Source: Gp7-AA10 sp035516895 (GTDB lineage: Bacteria; Acidobacteriota; Thermoanaerobaculia; Gp7-AA8). From it: DNA of 9,416 nucleotides. A model generated the notes under the pieces. It was not told the origin of the DNA. It saw only the letters and a list, made by a program, of their open reading frames with translations, and searched no databases. The stretch is taken from NCBI GenBank assembly GCA_035516895.1, contig DATIZY010000361.1:1-9416 (forward strand), written 5' to 3'. Below, one piece after another: positions 1 to 5,730 of the stretch (within the stretch, counting starts at the first letter, position 1; every line of letters starts with the position of its first letter). The position numbers and the translations under genes were made by a program.

Positions 1-657
1 GGCCCGGCGCTTCGCCTTCAAGTCCTCGAGCAAACGGTTGATTCTGTCATCACGCTCGAGGAGATCGAATTTCTGCTCCACGTCCTCCGCTGCGAGCTCT
101 GCCGTGGCGACGCTCACTGCCTCGGCCGAATGCACTTTGCGCCGCATGCGGTCGAAGGTCGCGGAATTCCGGTCCGATTGAATGGCCATACTCGCCTCCG
201 CCGCTTTGCGCACGGCGCGCGACCGCCGGTGCTGCGCGATCAGGAGATCGCATTTGGCGCGCGCCTCGCCGAGCTTGTCCTCGAGCTTGCGATAGGCGTT
301 GCGCAGCGCTTCGACTTGCGTCTTCTGATCGGCGAGCTGTTCGTCGAGCGCGGCGCCGATCTGCCGGCACGAGTCGGCGCGCTCGAGGGCCGCGCGCGCG
401 AGAGCGTCGTCCTTCTTGTCGACCGCCAGCTCCGCTTTGCGCATCCACTCGGCGATCTTCGCCTCGTTGTCCTTCTGTTTCTTCGTCAGGAGATGCTCGT
501 CGGCGATCGCGATCGCCACCTGCGTCTTCACCTGGATCAGCTGGTTCTCCATGTCCAGGATCACCTGTTTGAGCATCTTTTCCGGATCTTCCGCCTTGTC
601 GATCAGATCGTTGAGGTTCGCGCGGACGAGAGCCGATACACGTTCCATGAGTCCCAT
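1..657 (-). CDS. pspA: PspA/IM30 family phage shock protein A (3' end cut by window edge)
   Basis: PspA is a peripheral inner-membrane protein of the ESCRT-III-like PspA/Vipp1 family that forms helical assemblies and stabilises stressed membranes. I translated 219 codons without a stop, and the frame runs off the left edge. The N-terminus MGLMERVSALVRANLNDLID is the amphipathic membrane-binding helix, followed directly by the family signature KAEDPEKMLKQVI. The remainder is almost all charged helix and coiled coil, ending in RINRLLEDLKAKRRA. Family members are about 220-230 residues, so only the last few are missing. The ATG at 657 is chosen because it gives the conserved N-terminus and has GGAGGAA at 661-667 just upstream; a second ATG at 648 would delete part of the helix. 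It lies 13 bases after the flotillin stop and is the last visible gene of the xre-nfeD-flotillin-pspA operon. Whether another operon gene follows cannot be seen. Confidence 0.93.
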   Translation of the reverse strand, partial: MGLMERVSALVRANLNDLIDKAEDPEKMLKQVILDMENQLIQVKTQVAIAIADEHLLTKKQKDNEAKIAEWMRKAELAVDKKDDALARAALERADSCRQIGAALDEQLADQKTQVEALRNAYRKLEDKLGEARAKCDLLIAQHRRSRAVRKAAEASMAIQSDRNSATFDRMRRKVHSAEAVSVATAELAAEDVEQKFDLLERDDRINRLLEDLKAKRRA

Positions 658-670
658 GATTTCCTCCAAT

Positions 671-2131
671 TCAAACCTGCGGCTGTTTGACCGGGAGCTT
701 CGGCTCTTGCGGCGTGACAACCGTTTTCTCTGATTTCTCGCCAATCGTGCGGACGCGCGAGAGCAGCTCGGACATCTGCATGCCCGACAGCGCTTCGAAC
801 AGCGCCGGCACCTGCGCGGCCATCTTGGCCATGTCGCCGGTGATCTTGTGCGCGCCCGCGGCGTCGCCGTCGCCGGTCGAGACGATTGTGATCCTGTCGA
901 CCTGCGAGAGCGGGGCGGACATCGCCCTGACCACTTCCGGCAGTCCGGTGATCAGCTTGTCGACCACCGCGGCCTGGTTCCACTCCTGATACGCCTCGGC
1001 CTTGACGTTCATGGCCTTCGCTTCGGCCTCGCCCTTCTTGAAGATGATTTCGGCTTCGGCCTCGCCTTGCGCGCGCGTGGCGGCGGCACGGCCTTCGGCC
1101 TCGGACATGAGGCGCTGACGTTCGGCGTTCGCGAGGGTCTCGATGCGCTGACGATCGATCTCCGCCTGTTTGAGCACCGTGGCGATGAGCTCCTTCTCTC
1201 GGCGGGCGATCTCGGCCTCCTGCACCTTCACCTGCTCCTGTTTTTCGATCTGCTGCACGCGCACGGCTTCGGCGACGACCTGCTGCTGCATGACGTTGGT
1301 CTGGATCTCGTACGCCTTGTCGGCCTGCGCCTGCTGCTTCTTGATGCCTTCCATGTACTGCGCGCGCTTGACTTCGAGCTCGCGCTGCGCGTCGGCCTGT
1401 TTGGCGAGCGAGGCGGTCTCCGCTTCGACGCGCTCCTGATCGGCTTTCGCTTTCGCGATCGCCGCTTCGCGCTGCGCCTGCGCGCGCTTGATGGCGGTGT
1501 CGCGCTCCGCTTCCGCGGCGGCGACGTCGGCGTCGCGCTTGATGCGCGCGATGTCGGGACGGCCCATGTTCGTGATGTATTCGTTCTGGTCTTTGACTTC
1601 CTTGATCGTGAACGACACGACCTCGAGGCCCATCTTCGTCATGTCTTCCGCGCACGTGGAGCGCATGCGATCGGCGACCATCTCCGGCTCCTTGACGATC
1701 TCCTCGACGGTGAGCTGGCCGATGATGCCGCGCAGATGACCTTCCATCACGAGACGAATCAGGTCCTCGCGCATGCGCGGTTCCTTCGTCAGGAACTGCT
1801 CGGCCGCGGTGTGAATCGACTCGTTGTCCGATTTCACTTTGATCTGCGCGACCGCTTCGACGGTGACGGCGACGCCCTGCTTCGTGTACATGTCCTGCTT
1901 CGGCGCGACGTCGAACGACATCAGCTCGAGGGAGAGCTCGTGCGCCATCTCGACCAGCGGCACGATCACGGTGCCTCTCCCCTTCACCACGCGCGTGCCG
2001 CGGAACCCGTAGACGATGAGTGCCTGGTTCGGCCCGACTTTTCGAAAGCAAGCCGTGACCACCGACATCATGAAGATGAAGGCGAGAACGGCTCCTGCTG
2101 CAATCACGAACGGCAGTGGTAGACCAAACAT
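671..2131 (-). CDS. Flotillin-like SPFH/band-7 membrane scaffold protein (YqiK/FloT type)
   Basis: Flotillins form large oligomers on the cytoplasmic membrane and organise membrane domains. The 486-residue product has one N-terminal membrane segment (residues about 6-28, hydrophobic and ending at CFRKVGPNQALIVYG). An SPFH/band-7 domain follows (about 29-205, including RGTVIVPLVE and the IARIKRDADV exit). Then comes a long Ala/Glu/Lys/Gln-rich coiled coil (about 200-385) with the flotillin-type repeats EAEAEI and GEAEAKAM. The C-terminal part (about 390-486) includes LPEVVRAMSAPLSQVDRITIVSTG. This layout and length match B. subtilis FloT/YuaG and E. coli YqiK. The ATG at 2131 has AAAGGAGGA upstream (GGAGGA at 2137-2142), inside the 12-base gap after the nfeD stop. 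An NfeD gene directly upstream is the classic partner arrangement (YuaF-YuaG, YqiJ-YqiK), and PspA downstream links it to membrane stress. Family assignment is firm; the physiological role is inferred. Confidence 0.95.
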   Translation of the reverse strand: MFGLPLPFVIAAGAVLAFIFMMSVVTACFRKVGPNQALIVYGFRGTRVVKGRGTVIVPLVEMAHELSLELMSFDVAPKQDMYTKQGVAVTVEAVAQIKVKSDNESIHTAAEQFLTKEPRMREDLIRLVMEGHLRGIIGQLTVEEIVKEPEMVADRMRSTCAEDMTKMGLEVVSFTIKEVKDQNEYITNMGRPDIARIKRDADVAAAEAERDTAIKRAQAQREAAIAKAKADQERVEAETASLAKQADAQRELEVKRAQYMEGIKKQQAQADKAYEIQTNVMQQQVVAEAVRVQQIEKQEQVKVQEAEIARREKELIATVLKQAEIDRQRIETLANAERQRLMSEAEGRAAATRAQGEAEAEIIFKKGEAEAKAMNVKAEAYQEWNQAAVVDKLITGLPEVVRAMSAPLSQVDRITIVSTGDGDAAGAHKITGDMAKMAAQVPALFEALSGMQMSELLSRVRTIGEKSEKTVVTPQEPKLPVKQPQV

Positions 2132-2143
2132 GGACTTCCTCCT

Positions 2144-2695
2144 TTAGCTGAGCGACTGCTTTTGACTGTCCCATCTGCGGACGTATGCGATTCCCTTGTC
2201 GTAGCGCATGACCACCACCTCCGCCCCGCGGTCGATCGCGCGGCCGTCTTCGCTGCGCGCGCCGCAGCTGCGCCGTGTTCCTTCCTGCGAGTAGATGAGC
2301 TCCCCCGTCCCGCCGTCCCGGATCGGCATGCTGATGTGGCCCAGCGTGCCGGTCATGTCGAAGTCGGCATCGACGAGCGGCGACTCCTGCATCGACAGCA
2401 CGCGCGCGAGATACGCGTACATCAGCGCGCCGCCGATCAGACCGACCAACGTGGCCACGAGCAGCGCGAAACCCACCGCGTTGCTTCGGTAATGCGTGAA
2501 GAGATATCCGGCCGCGCCGAACCAGGTGACGAAGATGACGATCGAGGTCGCGTTGAACGGCGCCGGCAGATGAAACGAGCCGAGGTGGATGTGCAGCGGG
2601 ACGTGAAGATGCAGATGGCCGCCGAACACGAACGACACGACGGTCAGCAGCAGCCCCGCGAGAAAACAGGTCAGATAGAACGTCTCCCAGTTCAC
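2144..2695 (-). CDS. NfeD-like integral membrane protein with His-rich loop
   Basis: NfeD-type proteins are membrane partners of SPFH proteins, usually with a C-terminal OB-fold domain. This one has 183 residues with three predicted membrane helices (about 5-24, 50-67 and 74-98). A soluble domain (about 112-176) contains TGTLGHISMPIRDGGTGELI and ends in VVVMRYDKGIAYVRRW, as expected for the NfeD OB fold. Between helices 1 and 2 sits HLHLHVPLHIHLGSFH with six histidines (27, 29, 31, 35, 37, 42). I start it at GTG 2695 rather than at the far-upstream ATG of the open frame. GTG 2695 overlaps the regulator's TGA stop as GTGA, has GGAGGT a few bases upstream, and gives a sensible VNWETFYLTC start; the upstream extension is Arg-rich and overlaps the regulator in another frame. 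It is probably co-translated with the regulator and functions with the adjacent flotillin. It resembles YuaF/YqiJ by architecture only. Confidence 0.88.
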   Translation of the reverse strand: MNWETFYLTCFLAGLLLTVVSFVFGGHLHLHVPLHIHLGSFHLPAPFNATSIVIFVTWFGAAGYLFTHYRSNAVGFALLVATLVGLIGGALMYAYLARVLSMQESPLVDADFDMTGTLGHISMPIRDGGTGELIYSQEGTRRSCGARSEDGRAIDRGAEVVVMRYDKGIAYVRRWDSQKQSLS

Positions 2696-3153
2696 GCAAG
2701 CACCTCCAGGAGTCGATCGACGAGATCCGGCGTCTCGAGAATCGCCCCGACGAGCTCGAGACAGCGGCGCGTGTCGGGATGCTTCGCCAGCTTCAGCAGC
2801 GCGTCTCGCACGGGCTCGTCGCGGTGAAACTGCTCGGCGCCGCTGATCAGCCACAGATCGAGGTTGTCCTCCAGCGCGCGGACGTCGGACGTCAGCTCGG
2901 TATGAAACCCCTCGGGATCATCGACGAGAAACCCCGGATGGACTTTGAAGAAGCGCGCGAGCGCCATTCGCGTCGTGTTGGTCAGATGAGGCCGCGTCCC
3001 GCGCTCGATCTGCGACAGATACGACTGGCTGATGTTCACGCCAGCTTCGCGTTTGATCGCCTTCGCCAGATCGCTCTGCGTCATGTCGCCGTCGAGCCCG
3101 CGGAGGCGTCCTTCGACGGTTCGGAGGAAGCGGATTTTTTCACCAAGGGTCAT
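2692..3153 (-). CDS. XRE-family helix-turn-helix transcriptional regulator
   Basis: This is a 153-residue DNA-binding protein. The HTH domain covers about residues 5-72: MTQSDLAKAIKREAGVNISQ holds helices 2-3 and SYLSQIERGTRPHLTNTTRM continues into the classic XRE pattern, followed by ALARFFKVHPGFLVDD. The C-terminal part (about 85-153) is helical, probably a dimerisation or sensing domain, and I do not recognise it. The layout, with SxxYLSQIxxG then FFKVxPxFLxDD, resembles EspR-like XRE regulators more than phage Cro types. ATG 3153 is chosen because MTLGEKIRFLR is a typical XRE start. No Shine-Dalgarno sequence precedes it, and the predicted promoter would leave almost no leader. The open frame extends to TTG 3192, but that lies in the promoter palindromes. 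First gene of the operon; its TGA overlaps the nfeD GTG. It most likely binds the palindromes at its own promoter and controls the whole operon. Confidence 0.92.
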   Translation of the reverse strand: MTLGEKIRFLRTVEGRLRGLDGDMTQSDLAKAIKREAGVNISQSYLSQIERGTRPHLTNTTRMALARFFKVHPGFLVDDPEGFHTELTSDVRALEDNLDLWLISGAEQFHRDEPVRDALLKLAKHPDTRRCLELVGAILETPDLVDRLLEVLA

Positions 3154-3154
3154 A

Positions 3155-3199
3155 ACGGATTGCAATAAACAAATTGCAATCCGTAATGACAATTGTCAA
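3155..3199 (-). promoter_or_regulatory. Operator/promoter of the xre-nfeD-flotillin-pspA operon with nested palindromes
   Basis: A perfect 12-bp inverted repeat (ACGGATTGCAAT 3155-3166, ATTGCAATCCGT 3173-3184) flanks a 6-base spacer. Each arm contains the 8-bp palindrome ATTGCAAT. With one mismatch the arms extend to 16 bp and include the start codon. A separate 12-bp palindrome, TGACAATTGTCA, lies at 3187-3198. On the minus strand a promoter TTGTCA (3192-3187), 17-base spacer, TTTATT (3169-3164) can be drawn, with an overlapping consensus TTGACA at 3199-3194. The AT-richness contrasts with the GC-rich surroundings. Palindromes are seen directly; promoter placement and binding by the encoded XRE protein are inferred. 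Confidence 0.75.
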
Positions 3200-3228
3200 G
3201 GTCTGAAAACGGAAAATCGAAGTGTTCG

Positions 3229-3247
3229 GGCACGGCTGCGCCGTGCC
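3229..3247 (+). repeat. REP-like palindrome, copy A (degenerate foot)
   Basis: GGCACGGC, TGC loop, GCCGTGCC: a perfect 8-bp stem. Flanking GTTCG and GAAC bases lengthen the stem with one bulged G. The GTAG tetranucleotide present at copy B is replaced by TTCG at 3225-3228, so this copy looks decayed. Confidence 0.75.
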
Positions 3248-3361
3248 GAACCCCGGAATTCGCCGCGAGCGACAACCGGACGGCGGGATTTTTTGGGGGC
3301 GCGCGAGCGGAAAGCACGATTCGGCGGGCGGAGAACCTTTCGTGACACTGCGTCAAATCGT

Positions 3362-3384
3362 GTAGGGCACGGCTGCGCCGTGCC
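3362..3384 (+). repeat. REP-like palindrome, copy B with GTAG foot
   Basis: GTAG at 3362-3365, then GGCACGGC, TGC, GCCGTGCC (perfect 8-bp stem). A GTAG tetranucleotide beside a GC-rich hairpin is the hallmark of REP sequences mobilised by REP-associated tyrosine transposases. No such transposase gene is in the window. Confidence 0.8.
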
Positions 3385-3430
3385 GCACCGCGGAATTCGG
3401 CGCTAGCGGCAATGTGCGTGCGGCAACCCG

Positions 3431-3507
3431 AATTCGGCGGGAGATTTTGAATGCGATACGTGCGTGCCGAAGCCCGCAATTCGGCGCGGCGCAGCCGCGC
3501 CCTACAC
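3431..3507 (-). repeat. 77-bp direct repeat, unit 1, ending in REP-like palindrome copy C
   Basis: This unit is repeated at 3544-3620 with, by eye, 3 mismatches in 77. The right end is an inverted-orientation REP palindrome: GGCGCGGC 3483-3490, GCA, GCCGCGCC 3494-3501, then CTAC 3502-3505 (GTAG on the minus strand). The left part contains GATTTTGAATGCGATACGTG and GTGCCGAAGCCC. Confidence 0.85.
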
Positions 3508-3543
3508 GAGGGGGATTTTGGGGCGTGCGTCGCGACGACGCAG

Positions 3544-3620
3544 AATTCGGCGCGAGATCTTGAATGCGATACGTGCGTGCCGAAGCCCGGAATTCGGCGC
3601 GGCGCAGCCGCGCCCTACAC
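3544..3620 (-). repeat. 77-bp direct repeat, unit 2, overlapping the end of pckA
   Basis: Second copy, 113 bases downstream of the first. It contains REP palindrome copy D: GGCGCGGC 3596-3603, GCA, GCCGCGCC 3607-3614, CTAC 3615-3618. On the minus strand the GTAG foot includes the TAG stop codon of pckA (3617-3615), so repeat and gene overlap by 6 bases. The two units differ at three positions by eye, suggesting recent duplication. Confidence 0.85.
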
Positions 3621-5174
3621 TGCCTGCACGATCTCCTCGCGCAAGCCCTTCCACTTGCGCAGGTATTCGCGGCGGTCGTTGTTGTACTTGTGGACGAGCT
3701 CGTTGTACTCCTCCATCCGTCCCTGCCGCTCGTACAGCTTCCTGGGCTGCAGATAGTCGTGATCGTCGATCCCCGGCACTTCAGTCGCGATCATGTAGCC
3801 GAAGTCCGCATCCTTCGCCCACTGGATCGTTCCCTCGGCGATCGCTTTGACCACGGCCGAGGAGTGCTGGATGCGGACTTTCTTGGAGCGATCGTCTTTC
3901 TCCGTGCCCCCGATGCGGCCGGTGTTCATCAGGTAAACCTCCATCGGGCTGCCACGCAGCAGCTCGAGGAAGCGATTGCCCTGCATCGCATGAAGCAGCG
4001 GGAAGAACGGATTCGTACCCGGAACGCGCAGCGATTTGCCCGCCTCCGCCGCCCCACCCGCGCTCGTCCCTTTCGTTTCGCCGAGCATGAAATACGCGGC
4101 GGCTTGCGCTCCTTCGAGCTTCGCCACCGCCGGGATGATGTTTTCGTTGCGGTTGAGGATCAGCAGGAAGTCGGCTTTCTTGATCTCGCGCGCGTCGCCG
4201 GCGCCGGCGATGTCCGACATCCGGATCACTGCGCGTCCGTTCTGCGTGTACGACGTGTCGAAGTAATCGATCTTGCCGCTGCCGTTCTGCGAAACATTTT
4301 CGAGATAGGCGTGCGGCGACGCGCAGGCGCGATAAATCGTCGGCTCGTCGTTCTCGTTGAGGCCGAACGTCTTCGCGAAGCAGCCATTCTCGGTCGCGTA
4401 GACTTTCCCTCCGGGCATCAGCGCGACGAAGTCGTCCTGCACCGGCGATGAGTTGTTCTGCTTCGTGAAGGTGGTCGTCGTTTTTCCGGTCCCCGAAAGG
4501 CCGACGATCAATCCGACGCGATTGCGGCCACCCACGGGAATCACTTTGCAGCCCGAATGGAGAGCCAGTCCGCCGCGCTCGTAGACGAGCTTGTTCCACA
4601 TGCGCAGCCCGCCCTTCTTCGACTCGCCGAAGTAGTCCGAGTGGAAGACGCGCGTGACGTAGTTCTCCAGATCGACGGCGATGAGCCGATCCTCCGGGTA
4701 CCCTTCGGCCTTCAGATTCGGCGTGTAGATCACCGTGAGCTTCGGCTCGAACGACTCGAGCTCCGCGGCTGTCGCCGGGTAGTACAGGATCTGCTGCATC
4801 CCCGCGATGTTCGCGTTCGACTTCTCCATGATCAGCCGCGCCGGCACTCGGAAGTGCGGATCGTTGCCGATGTAGCCGTTGATCACGAGCATCTCGCGGC
4901 CGCGGATGTAATCGTTCTGCAGCTTCGCGATGCGCTCGTACTCCGCGCGCGTGATCGTCTGATCCGAATGTTCCTCGGGGCGGTCGGTGGCGATGAAGGT
5001 CGAAAGCTTCGATCGCGAGACGACCCGCGTGGCCACGTTCACATTTCCGAACTCCGTCTTCCGGCAGTTCGGCATCTCCTCGGTAAAGCTCCGGAGATCG
5101 TGCGGCGAGGGGTTCCAGATGGATTTTTTCGGCTGGACAGGGAGCGTCTTTGCAGGCGTCAAAATCTCTGTCAT
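3615..5174 (-). CDS. pckA: Phosphoenolpyruvate carboxykinase, ATP-dependent type, divergent
   Basis: Catalyses oxaloacetate + ATP to phosphoenolpyruvate + CO2 + ADP, the first committed step of gluconeogenesis, in the cytoplasm. The 519 residues carry the ATP-PEPCK landmarks in order. These are the Mn/substrate-site segment YFGESKKG (181-188, Tyr and Lys of the active site), the His of LALHSG (H206), the P-loop GLSGTGKT (225-232), the acidic QDDF (DD 247-248), NGCFAKT (263-269), LENV (291) with a downstream Arg (314), and VYLMNTGRIGG near the C-terminus. It departs from textbook enzymes: the usual GDDEHGW is QDDFVALMPGG, and the AGTERG/FSACFGAPF region is GETKGTS...RVPGTNPFFP. It therefore belongs to a divergent branch. 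Start ATG 5174 has GGAG at 5181-5184. The TAG stop lies in a REP palindrome. It is divergently arranged with the dinB-like gene, 40 bases apart. Confidence 0.92.
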   Translation of the reverse strand: MTEILTPAKTLPVQPKKSIWNPSPHDLRSFTEEMPNCRKTEFGNVNVATRVVSRSKLSTFIATDRPEEHSDQTITRAEYERIAKLQNDYIRGREMLVINGYIGNDPHFRVPARLIMEKSNANIAGMQQILYYPATAAELESFEPKLTVIYTPNLKAEGYPEDRLIAVDLENYVTRVFHSDYFGESKKGGLRMWNKLVYERGGLALHSGCKVIPVGGRNRVGLIVGLSGTGKTTTTFTKQNNSSPVQDDFVALMPGGKVYATENGCFAKTFGLNENDEPTIYRACASPHAYLENVSQNGSGKIDYFDTSYTQNGRAVIRMSDIAGAGDAREIKKADFLLILNRNENIIPAVAKLEGAQAAAYFMLGETKGTSAGGAAEAGKSLRVPGTNPFFPLLHAMQGNRFLELLRGSPMEVYLMNTGRIGGTEKDDRSKKVRIQHSSAVVKAIAEGTIQWAKDADFGYMIATEVPGIDDHDYLQPRKLYERQGRMEEYNELVHKYNNDRREYLRKWKGLREEIVQAV

Positions 5175-5215
5175 GGCAGTCTCCGAATTCTATAGCATGC
5201 GATAGTCTTGCCCAA
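5168..5215. promoter_or_regulatory. Divergent pckA / dinB-like intergenic region, possible promoters
   Basis: Only 40 bases separate the two start codons. On the plus strand CTGTCA (5168-5173), 17 bases, TATAGC (5191-5196) could drive the dinB-like gene with a short leader and no clear Shine-Dalgarno. On the minus strand TTGGGC (5215-5210), 17 bases, TAGAAT (5192-5187) can be drawn, but transcription would then start inside or after pckA's GGAG site. The real pckA promoter may therefore lie inside the dinB-like gene. Weak matches only. Confidence 0.3.
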
Positions 5216-5730
5216 TGACTGAGCTCGCCTCGACCACTCTCGAAGCCATCCGCGTGCGCGTGACCCGCGTTCTGCCCGCGCAAGTGCGCAAGGCGCTCGA
5301 CACTCTCGACGAGGACCAGATCTGGTGGCGGCCGAACGAGAAATCGAACTCCGTCGGCAATCTCGTCCTGCACCTCTCCGGGTCACTGAATCTTTATTTG
5401 AACCGTCTGATCGGCGGCTTTCCGTATCAGCGCGACCGCGACGCGGAATTCGCCGAGCGCCGGCAGATCCCGAAGGCCGAGCTGCTGCGGATCTTCGACG
5501 ACATGCTCAGCAAGGCCGAGCAGTCGTTCGCAAAAGTCGGCGACCTGATGGCGCCGGCGACCGATCCCGAGAAAGACGATTTCGTGATCGAGGACCTCAT
5601 CGGCATCCTCACCCACGTTTCGACGCACACCGGACAGATCCTCTGGATCACGAAGATGCTGCGAGAAGGTTCGCTCAATGAGGTCTGGATGAAAGCGCAC
5701 AAACACGAGGGAGGCTGGAGAAAACGATGA
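5215..5730 (+). CDS. DinB/YfiT-fold putative metalloenzyme (DUF1572-like)
   Basis: A 171-residue four-helix-bundle protein of the DinB superfamily, whose members are metal-dependent transferases (often thiol transferases) or of unknown function. Recognisable features are LDTLDEDQIWWRPNEKSNSV, then GNLVLHLSGSLNLYLNRLIG, and late in the protein LIGILTHVSTHTGQILWITK. The three expected metal-ligand histidines are present: H53 in the second helix, and H134 and H138 in THVSTHTGQ. Length and spacing fit the family. ATG 5215 is the first start after the divergent gap; no good ribosome site precedes it, so it may be nearly leaderless. Its TGA overlaps the next gene's ATG as ATGA, indicating translational coupling. 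The substrate cannot be told from sequence, and no mycothiol or bacillithiol genes are visible nearby. Confidence 0.85.
   Translation: MTELASTTLEAIRVRVTRVLPAQVRKALDTLDEDQIWWRPNEKSNSVGNLVLHLSGSLNLYLNRLIGGFPYQRDRDAEFAERRQIPKAELLRIFDDMLSKAEQSFAKVGDLMAPATDPEKDDFVIEDLIGILTHVSTHTGQILWITKMLREGSLNEVWMKAHKHEGGWRKR

Larger units (their letters stand above)
3200..3614. other. Intergenic region made of REP-like repeats, no gene seen
   Basis: 415 bases between the xre promoter and the pckA stop. No convincing coding frame: the short open frames here are Arg-rich and run through the repeats. It holds four GC-rich hairpins (listed separately), a 77-bp direct repeat, and about seven scattered copies of an AATTCGGCG-like word (near 3255, 3319, 3392, 3430, 3478, 3544 and 3591), most of them as GAATTCGSCG. 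The sequence looks like decayed and duplicated palindromic repeat elements. No canonical terminator with a T-run was found for pckA. Confidence 0.7.

Noticed and set aside
848..2122. Plus-strand 424-codon open frame opposite flotillin
   Set aside because: Leu/Asp/Arg-rich complement of the coiled-coil gene, no family features, no ribosome site.
603..2699. Long minus-strand open frame (698 codons) across flotillin and nfeD
   Set aside because: Arg/His/Gly-rich translation in the wrong frame relative to the recognisable flotillin; typical shadow frame of GC-rich DNA.
3154..3192. Extended start of the XRE regulator at TTG 3192
   Set aside because: These codons coincide with the operator palindromes and -35 region; the XRE fold begins at MTLGEKIRFLR.
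3200..3614. Intrinsic terminator for pckA
   Set aside because: The hairpin after the pckA stop lacks a T-run on the minus strand, and the T-rich spots further on have no adjoining stem on that strand.
3431..3620. CRISPR-like pair of direct repeats
   Set aside because: Only two units of 77 bp with internal hairpins and REP feet; no further spacers or cas genes.
3781..5373. Minus-strand 530-codon open frame over pckA
   Set aside because: Out-of-frame shadow of pckA, Arg-rich, also runs through the divergent dinB-like gene.
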